From Seiridium cupressi (taxonomy: Eukaryota > Ascomycota > Sordariomycetes > Amphisphaeriales > Sporocadaceae): DNA of 64,000 bases. The DNA lies in NCBI GenBank assembly GCA_036674765.1, contig JARVKI010000041.1, positions 248,001 through 312,000 of the forward strand, given 5' to 3'. Numbering within the stretch: position 1 is the stretch's first letter; each line of letters starts with the position of its first letter. The position numbers and the translations under genes are program-made. Shown piece by piece: positions 55,730 to 64,000 of the stretch. The notes under the pieces are model-generated. The model searched no databases. It was not told the DNA's origin and worked only from the letters and a program-made list of their open reading frames with translations.

Positions 55730-58635
55730 GGTGAATATAGGCCCACGTTGACCGGGACTACCGTTGGTTAGCGACCTGTGATATAACAGAGCTATAGGAT
55801 TGTAAGGACCCTTAATAGTTGATGCCGGAGGAGTCGGCATGGCTTATACACATTAGGGATGACGCGATTGGCGCGGATAATGGCGTATGCTCCGGATTAC
55901 AAATCCGTGGTGGGGCCTGCATTCAGCCGGAGCAACAAGATCTACTATGTAGACGCCGGGTTTCAATGGAATTCTGAGCCTCTATAATTGCATCAACGCT
56001 AAAGTCGGAAGAGCTTGCTATGAAGTCAAGGGCGTTCAACGGCGAGGAGTATTATCCAGAAGAACGCTACAACTCGGTATCGCGTAGGATGAATGAGATT
56101 GTACTTAGTGAGTATATACCCCAACTGTAAAACGACCAGGTACCGAGTTTATCACAGGATTAAGAATACATGGCAAACTTTGATCTTGTCCATCTGCAGG
56201 TGCCTGTCGTGGATACTATAATAATGTACGTAAAATGCGAAATACTGAGTCGGCAGCTTCTTGAAAAGACCTCATAAGTGCCGAAACATCAGTGACTTCC
56301 AATGCGATTATACGTAGTCGAGAAAATTTCATTTTCTCTTCACGGCCCGATCAAAGCAAACTCGCTGTACGTCACAAAAGACAGAATTAAGTACCCTACC
56401 TGCCTGTAGATGCTATTAGAATGCTGCTTCAAAATTAACCACGCGCTCAGATGTGTTCTATGGTCACACAGCCTCACATAGACTGGCCTACTGTATGCCA
56501 CATAATCTAAGACCCGTGAAGAATTCGATAATATATTTCTCGGACTGAAAGTTGCTGTCACCAGTTAGATCCAGTGTAGCAAGTCTCTGCTGTGTGAGAT
56601 ATACAATATTGGTTCATGATTCACGATGTAATATTCACGAAATTATGGAATGACCCGACTCTTTAATACTGGATTTGGAGACTTCTCGATATTATCATAC
56701 AATGATTTAAGTTTGTAAAGTTATGACTTGCCTCGTTACGGTGTCGGCAATAGCTGGTTCAAAGATGACAGACCTTACATTCTGTCAAGATGTAAATGCT
56801 CTTCCACCATGAGATGAGTCCAACAGGACACGACCTTCCTGTCTAATCGTAGTGATAGGTTGCTGTGAATCGAGAGCCTAACCTCTTTCTAATTGAAATT
56901 TGACATTTGAGTTTGTACCTCTTCTTCTACTTGGAAGCAGCGACAAGGACACTAAAGGTATCAATACCACGACACAGAATGTCTGTCCACTTCAGGATCT
57001 GGTGGTCGCAGCAGAGGTGAACCCCCTCGGCGGCGACGCGACAAGCCTTAGCGAAAAGAACTTCACAATCTGTATAACGCCGAGGATCTCCAGGAGGAAG
57101 GATTTCCGCCTTCTTTCTTAGGCTGAACATGCTGCGGACGCGCGAGAGTGTGCGGCTTCTGTTGTATGCATCGGCCCCAAGGACGAGATTTGTCACGGGG
57201 TGCGATCAGAAGGATGAGGGGCTATATACTCATGGATACTACACCAGTCAAAATTACACGATTGATAGAAAGAACAAATTGGATTCCCAAGTGGCTAGGA
57301 GAGAAAAGCTGTGAAAAGTTGTATAACACAGAATTTGAAGCAGAATATTTTCTAAATGACACCGGCACAGCTAGTCAGCAATTAAATAAATGGGTGATTT
57401 TATCCGTAGACCTCGTAGAGCGGCTCATGGACCGAAACATCCAGGAACTAGGCCATAGCAATACAGTATCGCTCCAGTCCTTGATTGACCATTCCGTTGA
57501 TATCTGTTCGCAATCATGATGTGACCGTAGGCAATCTGCGTACGTCGTTGGCATGGGCATCTGTGAGGAAACCTCTTACGCTATAGGTAGTCCGCCAAAG
57601 TGGGAACAAGACTCAAAGGACATGATTCGGCATGCCGAGTGCCGAGTTGGTTCTGTATGCGTGCGGGCTGTGCAAACGCACAGGTCCGCCAATAATGACG
57701 ACGACGACGACGATGATGGAGCAGTTCGTACAAGCGAGGGCAGCGTCCAGTGAAGCTTCTGTGGGCCTAAGGTACGTCGCGCAGTGTACTGTTCACCGCT
57801 AGTGGGAGTTAGCAGCACTATGTGGCCTGTGCGTTTTCTTATCAAATGCCGCCAAATTTTTTCCAGGCCGCACGACTTGACATGTGCATTCCATACCACG
57901 AAGAAACTGAGGAACAGGATCCGAAGGCGTCGAAGGCCCAGCGGTCAGATACGTGCTCAATACCACGGTAAGAGGGACCATGGGGTCTATTTCCTTTCTC
58001 TTTCTCTTTGTCATGTCTTTTACGGTTACGCAGTAACTTGACTCCGGCTACTCGCCTTTCTACGAGTCCTCCTCTGGAGGGTCTTGGAGCCGCTTCGCGT
58101 CTTGTGTTGTGGTGACAAGTTGGCATGGCTAGAGCTGCTGGCGGTGCTTTCGCATTGCCAGCCGAAACGCTGCAAGAACAAAACATTACTGGGCCATCAT
58201 AGTCCACGCTCGTCATCTTTTATTGCTACACTTGAGCGTGGCTCCCAGCGCTCCAACATTTATTTTGACCGAGAAGCACGGCGCTTCCCAGCTAGAATGC
58301 ACATGTACATACGCTACATTGGCTAGCAGGTCTACGGTACACCACATTAGTGAAGCTTGATGCTCAGTCAGCCTTTGGGAAGCTTGCTGTCCCGCCGGTG
58401 CCCGCCAAACCCATCAAACCCCCCACAATGCTCATCCGTCGAATCGGTCCATTTGCTCCTCAGTGCCCGTACTTGTTTGGCAACAACGACGTCACACATG
58501 CAAGTCCAGCAAGCTAGCTTGGTCCTCTGTTCTGTGCTTGTACGCTGCCAAGAAGTTTCCTAGCCATGACTGGTAGTATAGAATATAAATCTTCAATGTG
58601 TTAGACTATTTCACCTCGTACACTCGAGCAATTAC
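55730..58635. other. Three-kilobase intergenic region before malic enzyme
   Basis: No recognised gene. Frames of 100-124 codons between 57148 and 58216 are not family members I know; an open frame on the minus strand at 56927-57196 is protein-like but unrecognised. A GAC/GAT microsatellite is at about 57697-57720. The right end is the malic enzyme promoter. Confidence 0.45.
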
Positions 58636-60744
58636 ATGTCTTTGAATCGCACTCTGCTACGTCGCCCTGCATTTTCTCTGCTGTCTTGTGCCCGGTTTCA
58701 CAGCTCTTCCAAGATGGCATCCGAATCCAAGTCAAGGTGGTCGCATCTCCCGCTCAGCACCAGCGGTCCCGTGGACTGCGCCGTGAGCGGTACCGTGCTG
58801 CTCAATGCTCCTTATTTCAACCACGGATCCGCACACAGCATTCAAGAGAGACGCGAGTTCGACTTGACTGGACTTCTTCCAGCGAGCGTCCAGACCTTGG
58901 ACCAACAGGCCAAGCGAGCCTACCAGCAGTACTCTTCGAAGCCTGACGATCTAGCTAAGAACACCTTCTTGACCTCCCTGAAGGAGCAGAACCTCGTTCT
59001 ATACTACAGAGTGAGACATTCGTTACTACTCTGCACTCGATACGAGAGTCGTTACTAATCAGCCAGTAGCTGTTACAAGATCACATGCAGGAGATGTTCA
59101 GCGTCGTCTACACCCCAACCGAAGGAGACGCCATCGAGAACTTTTCACGCATATTCCGGAGGCCTGAGGGCTGTTTTCTCAACATTCACGACGTAGACCG
59201 AGTTGAGCATGACTTGTCGCAATGGGGTACTGCAGAGGAAATTGACTACATCGTCGTGAGTGGTAAGTCGAATCACCATGCCAGGCTTTCTGGCGTCAAG
59301 ACTAACTGTAACGGCCAGATGGCGAAGAGATCCTTGGTATTGGAGACCAAGGAGTCGGCGGTATTCTCATCTCCAGCGCCAAGCTGACGCTGACTACACT
59401 GTGCGCCGGTATCCACCCAGACCGGACGTTACCAGTGGTTTTAGATTGTGGTACAGACAATGAGAAGCTACTGGACGATGAACTTTACCTTGGGCTTAAG
59501 GAGAAGCGCGTTCGCGGTGAGAAGTATGACAAATTTGTCGACGCCTTCGTCACTGCTGCTCGCAAGCTATACCCGAAAGCGTACATTCACTTTGAGGACT
59601 TCGGCCTCACAAATGGTAAGCTACGACGCCCAGCTTGTTTTTTGGCCGGATCTAATATAGCCCAGCTCGACGGATCCTCGAGAATTACAGACCCGACATC
59701 CCCTGCTTTAACGATGACGTCCAAGGTACTGGGTGCGTAACGCTGGCAGCTATCATGGCTGGTCTTCATGTCAGTAAGCAAAAGTTGGACGACCTCAAGC
59801 TTGTCGTCTTCGGCGCTGGGACCGCTGGTGTTGGAATCGCAGACCAAGTGAGAGACGCCATAGTCACATACAAGAACTGCAGCAAGGAAGATGCTGCCAA
59901 GCAAATTTGGTATGTCCTTCAGTTTCAATGTTACTTAAAAGAAGAATGAAGCTAAGTGCATCATAGGTTGGTTGATAAGCCTGGCTTGCTTACTACCAAG
60001 ACCGACAACCTTTCGCATGCTCAGCAAGCCTATGCAAAGGAAGATCCTGGATTCGCCGGCAAGGGAAGCGATCTTCATGAAGCTATAAAGCACGTCAAGC
60101 CGAACGTGTTGATTGGCACTTCCACGAAGCCAAAGGCTTTCACCGAGGAGATCGTCAAAGAGATGGCCAAGCACACTGAACGACCCATCATTCTCCCCTT
60201 GTCCAACCCTACAAGGCTTCACGAGGCTGTCCCGGAGGATATATTGAAGTGGACTAATGGCAAGGCTCTCGTTGCCACCGGTTCACCCTTCAAGCCAGTC
60301 AAAGGGCCATGGGGCGAGAATGGCAAAGATATTGAGATCGAGGCCGCTGAATGCAACAATTCCGTAGTCTTCCCCGGTATTGGTTTAGGCTCCGTCCTCT
60401 GCCGTGCTTCCAAGGTTACGGATAAGATGTTGGTCGCCGCGGTCACGGGAGTCTCGGACATGAGCCCAGCGCTCAAGGATCCCACCGCGCCACTTGTACC
60501 TGGTGTCGACATCGTCAGAGCAGTGAGCGTCAGGATAGCCCGCAAGGTCATTCAGGCTGCCGTAAAGGAAGGCGTTGCTACTGAGAAGGACATTCCAACT
60601 GACGAGAAAGAGTTGGACGAGTGGATCAAGGAGCAAATGTGGGATCCTATTTACCGCCCTTTGAAGCGTGTTGCACCTCACGGCGCAAGCCGCAAGGCCA
60701 AGGCGGAGCTGAAGGTGGTCGGCAGTCTCGAGAAGGGCTCCTAA
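58636..60744 (+). CDS. MAE1: Malic enzyme, probably mitochondrial
   Basis: Oxidative decarboxylation of malate to pyruvate with NAD(P)+. Five exons: 58636-59010, 59070-59262, 59319-59615, 59666-59909, 59967-60744; 628 residues. The first 26 residues are Arg/Ser-rich without acids (mitochondrial presequence), and a second ATG at residue 27 (KMASESKSRW) could start a cytosolic form. Visible motifs: VVYTPTEG with the catalytic Tyr (about 139), VLDCGTDNE, the divalent-metal HFEDFGL and CFNDDVQGTG, the dinucleotide fold VFGAGTAGVGIA (about 337), and LPLSNPT. Whether NAD or NADP is used is not decided. All four introns join cleanly in frame. Confidence 0.95.
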
Positions 60745-61638
60745 GGGTATCATGACTAAGTTCACAAGACATCTTATCAGTTTAGTTTACACCGAGACCA
60801 CGTAGTTAGACTTGATTAGGTTGGTGGTATTTGCAGCTCATATATATCTAAGATCAGTGACCTTTATACTAATTTGTGTCCATCACGCTATTCGGTGCAG
60901 AGACTCGTGTACGTTAGCACACCGCAGCGGAATCTCCAGCAAGTGTTATTTGTCTTAGCATCCCAACCAAACAGTATAAATAAAATCCTTGGCTCAATCA
61001 CGATCTTGCACTTAGCGGTTACTGTTTCAACCACTTTAACATTCATTTTGATATCGTTTACCAAAGATGCACTTGCGTCTCCAAGGGAGTTCCTGAACTC
61101 AAGCTAAAATGTCTCACTTTCGTAGTAGTCCGTTCTGATTAATGGTTACTTGCGTGAACAGAGTTATGCTTTTCATCTATTTGGTGGTCATTCATCTTAG
61201 AACTCGACTAACACCATTCATTGCACAATCCACCCAAGATAATGTACGTGAGTCACAAACAGAAAGCACATGCGAGATGATAATCACGAGCATCGTGACT
61301 TGCTTCATCGCACCTGCTCTCGGAGATAGATAGACCATCTATTATAAGGTGGGAAGCCCCACCCATGGGCCAAGGTCCGTCCTGCCTTCTTCTTTACTCC
61401 CTCGTCATCAAAGGCAACACAGTCATCTACCATTTCCGCTTTTCAACCAGCTACTAGTGAATTGCACTCAATCCGTTTGTGCACAACTTACCTTGGACTG
61501 AAACAATTACTGCGAGATCAGTGACGCATATTCATATCTTGCATTCTTGCTTTCCTGGCCTGCGAATTGGGAGTTCTAATTTTTCCCCATATCAACAGCC
61601 ATCATCGTTGCATCACCTTTACCGCTTCGCTGGAGAAA
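60745..61638. other. Intergenic between malic enzyme and unknown protein gene
   Basis: 3' flank of malic enzyme and promoter of the next gene. A TATA-like TATTATAAG lies around 61339-61347, about 290 bases before the next ATG. No gene recognised. Confidence 0.5.
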
Positions 61639-62331
61639 ATGGCGGTTCTGAGTGGAAACCCATACGCGATTTTACGCGATCTGGAGTCCGACACGCAGTC
61701 CAACAGAGAACCCGAATCTATCAGCTCAAGTCCCAGCAGTTCGCCGACGACCTCGACTGCAACTATACCTTCTCCCCGAGAGCCTGTGCATTTGTTCCAC
61801 AATGGCTGCGAAGAGGTCCTTGATGATCTACTTCAGGGAATCGAGCATGAACTATCCAGAGAGGCAGGCGGCATTCTCAGCGGAACGGACATCTGCCTGA
61901 AGTCTATGAGGGTGACTACGAAGGCTGACATCCCCGAGAGAAAGCTTCACTCAAGTGAGCGCAATCAAACAAGCCCGGCGTCTATTGGAATTGGGCCTAC
62001 TCACAGAACTGACATTGAGACACCCGATCCTCCCAAAGCAGAGCTTGTACGGGCTGCCCTGGAAGAGCTTATCCACATTGAGAAGGATTCCATGGCGGAC
62101 TACAGTTCGCTCTTGGCAGACAACCTAGGAGACGTCCACTTGGCCAGCGTGAGTCCTAGCGACTCTGTCTCTTCTGATTCGGAAGAGGATTGTGAGTTCG
62201 GCCCATCCCCAGAAAAACCAACGTGTTCAATCCAGACACTCTGCGACCTCCGCAACAGCATTATACAAGATATCTACACCAATCTGACGGCACTCATCAC
62301 AAACGAGCTTCCGTCCACGGATCACATGTAA
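61639..62331 (+). CDS. Unknown Ser-rich, acidic protein
   Basis: Not recognised. The ATG at 61639 opens a single-exon frame of 230 residues; the in-frame extension upstream has no ATG. The N-terminus reads NPYAILRDLESD, then a Ser/Thr/Pro-rich disordered stretch (about 20-50). A likely helical part (HNGCEEVLDDLLQGIEHELS) follows, then a linker and a second helical part (KAELVRAALEELIHIEKDSM). The C-terminal region has a Ser/Asp/Glu cluster (SDSVSSDSEEDCE), a likely casein-kinase-type phosphorylation site, and a final helix. No signal peptide or membrane segment. It may be a nuclear or cytosolic regulatory protein. Confidence 0.6.
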   Translation: MAVLSGNPYAILRDLESDTQSNREPESISSSPSSSPTTSTATIPSPREPVHLFHNGCEEVLDDLLQGIEHELSREAGGILSGTDICLKSMRVTTKADIPERKLHSSERNQTSPASIGIGPTHRTDIETPDPPKAELVRAALEELIHIEKDSMADYSSLLADNLGDVHLASVSPSDSVSSDSEEDCEFGPSPEKPTCSIQTLCDLRNSIIQDIYTNLTALITNELPSTDHM

Positions 62332-62985
62332 GGGGAAACATCTGGATGTGGAATAGTCGAGTCTGAGCCTCAAGGTTCGAAGAAACATGCTTTCTTATTA
62401 ACAACAATCCCGACAACAAGGAAGAAACCGAAGAGCCAAAGTGTTTGGATGGAGCTTTGAGTTATACTAGTGGACACAGCCGCGGTTACATTTGGTTCCG
62501 AAGGAAGATGGCGAATCAAAACCATCGAAGCTGAGACAGCTTCCAGGCCGTCAAAGCTCGGTATAGCTATCTAATTCGATAGCCAATATGGAAATGAGCA
62601 TTGGACAGCCTCAGGAATGGCCTAAAATGAAAGAAGAAGAAAGGCGAAAACAAGGATAGCGGGTCAAATGAGCAAGGATTCTTGTTTGAAACTGAATGCG
62701 GTTGGGTGCTTTTGGGCCAGGCTATCGGAAGATGCTAAATAGCGTAACACGTTAAGGTTTTTACAAAGTAAATAAGTGAGGAAGCCGTAAAAAGATGTTC
62801 TTTTAATAACTGGAAGTTTTATTAATAAAATGTTCCAAGACGTCGTCCTACTATCTTTAAAACACCAGACGGTGTAGACAACAGCACTCCACTGTCCGCT
62901 GTACGGATTCAACTCCTTCGGACTTCGTGTCATGGGCGATGCGCATCAAGGGACGGTAAAGACATTAGAACCTAGAACCTGTTGG
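62332..62985. other. Intergenic, AT-rich, no recognised gene
   Basis: Short frames only. It holds the 3' flank of the unknown gene and, on the minus strand, the 3' flank of the decayed gene at 63018-63772. Confidence 0.45.
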
Positions 62986-63017
62986 ACCAGTTGGGTAGTT
63001 GGATAGCGCTGAGTTCT

Positions 63018-63772
63018 AGACCTTATCCATTGCCTCGTCCGCAAGATTCTCGTTCTTCTCATCAGTGAAAGCGATGCCATTCATTTTGTATTGTACGAGT
63101 GCTTCGTCTCTGATATCCTAAATTAACTCATCTCGGGCTTCAGCCAAGACCTCATCCTGTTTCTCCTGCTTTCTCTCTTCAGCCATAATGCGCATGCGTT
63201 TTACGGCCTTCCTTATCCAGATTTGCACCAAATCGTCTCTACTATGCTAACGAACAGGGTTGATATCTTACCAATTATCTAGAGTAAAAGGCCTAGGGTT
63301 CGCAAAAGAGAATGTTGTGGTAGGTGGTGGTTGCGATCAGATTCGCAGACTATACCAGTATCATTAAATGTTCGCTCACGGGGAAACTCAACTCCTAGAC
63401 GTGTGCGACCAGGCGGAGTGAAAATGTTCTCTGAAACAGAACTAACAGGTGTTGGTGTATTAGCCGCGGCGGGAGTCTACGTAGCAGAAGGCTTTGCATT
63501 ATTAGCTCGCTAAGCTACAATTTTATGTGAAGTCTGAGCAGTACCTAGTAGCAACCCCTGTAGTTATTGTAACAATTTGAACAGCGATTGGGCCAGGCCT
63601 TCTTGGTGATAGTCGCAGGCCGGCATCATTGAGGGTACGCGCAAAGGCATCTGGATCCTTTGCTTTATCGCCCAGGCCTCACTCACACAATCGTCGGCAA
63701 ACGAGCTACCAAATTCCCCGGATGTTGAGGCTGCTGACAACCTGTTCCATCATCCGAGTGTGACTCAGCCAT
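63018..63772 (-). pseudogene. Probable decayed protein gene at the right edge
   Basis: On the minus strand, several protein-like stretches follow one another without a continuous frame. The 3' stretch (about 63018-63330) contains FSFANPRPFTLDNW, then, in the same frame past TAA and TAG, a charged helix RKAVKRMRIMAEERKQEKQD, a further TAG, and NGIAFTDEKNENLADEAMDK before a stop. Upstream, in another frame, lies FTPPGRTRLGVEFPRERTFN and further upstream DPDAFARTLNDAGLRLSPRR, with an ATG at 63772 (MAESHSDDGTG). Each in-frame stop in the 3' stretch could come from CAA or CAG by one C-to-T change. An intron may explain part of the upstream frame change. I do not recognise the family, and exact ends are uncertain; some gaps could instead be real introns of an intact gene. 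Confidence 0.35.
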
Positions 63773-64000
63773 TTTTGGTACTTAGGTGAAGCAAGTCGGT
63801 GGTACTCGGAAGGTGTTTATGACGAAAATTTGGTGGTGAAATGTGCTTTCCTTCCCCGAGTACGGTGGTAGCAACCGATCAGGTCTAAGGAGCGCCGCAA
63901 AAGTGAATGAATGAAACCGAGGGAAAATAAAGCTATCTAGTAGCAAGAAAACTAGAGCTTCTGCATAATGCGTCCGTGAGATAAAGTGAAGAAGAAGCTT
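63773..64000. other. Right-edge sequence, nothing recognised
   Basis: It may contain the promoter or 5' exons of the decayed gene on the minus strand. The window ends here. Confidence 0.4.

Overview
The window is nuclear DNA from a filamentous ascomycete (Pezizomycotina). The genes carry short spliceosomal introns of about 45-170 bases with GT...AG ends and CTAAC/CTGAC-like branch sites. They are single transcription units rather than operons, and the families are typically fungal (Zn2Cys6 and Clr5 regulators, an opsin-related protein, UstYa/DUF3328). A Sordariomycete is my best guess from the general character of the proteins, but the class is not proven here. I assembled the exon models by hand from reading frames and splice signals.

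Layout, left to right. 2.4-4.2 kb: a processive GT2 polysaccharide synthase. 4.2-11.2 kb: a gene-poor stretch. 11.2-14.1 kb: a large Zn2Cys6 regulator. 16.5-18.8 kb: a Clr5-domain protein. 19.4-21.5 kb: mitochondrial D-lactate dehydrogenase. 22.7-24.4 kb: an F-box gene interrupted by one stop codon. 25.9-26.8 kb: an opsin-related membrane protein without the retinal lysine. 27.4-28.6 kb: a short Zn2Cys6 regulator. 28.7-29.6 kb: a GNAT acetyltransferase. 31.0-32.1 kb: a small unknown gene fragment next to nicotinamidase. 33.9-37.5 kb: HMG-CoA reductase. 38.3-39.3 kb: a secreted beta-propeller. 41.0-42.1 kb: a secreted cupredoxin. 45.3-48.0 kb: a GRDP-like protein with a Gly/Cys-rich tail. 48.5-49.2 kb: a decayed TUDOR-type (DUF2945) gene. 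49.9-53.5 kb: a putative RiPP locus. 54.3-55.7 kb: a flavin-dependent luciferase-like monooxygenase. 58.6-60.7 kb: malic enzyme. 61.6-62.3 kb: an unknown acidic/Ser-rich protein. 63.0-63.8 kb: a probable decayed gene.

The most interesting part is the 49.9-53.5 kb locus. A 145-residue secreted precursor has four copies of LYWASTLL separated by Lys-Arg (Kex2-type) sites. About 2 kb away on the same strand lies a UstYa-family oxidase gene with two HxxHC motifs. This is the hallmark pair of dikaritin-type fungal ribosomal peptides (the class of ustiloxins, phomopsins, asperipins). I do not recognise this core among the ones I know. No tyrosinase, P450 or methyltransferase is seen nearby; a flavin monooxygenase gene follows and may or may not belong to the locus.

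The housekeeping genes (DLD, PNC1, HMG1, malic enzyme) are intact. Three other loci carry in-frame stop codons that could each come from a single C-to-T or G-to-A transition, which suggests gene decay or old repeat-induced point mutation in parts of this region.
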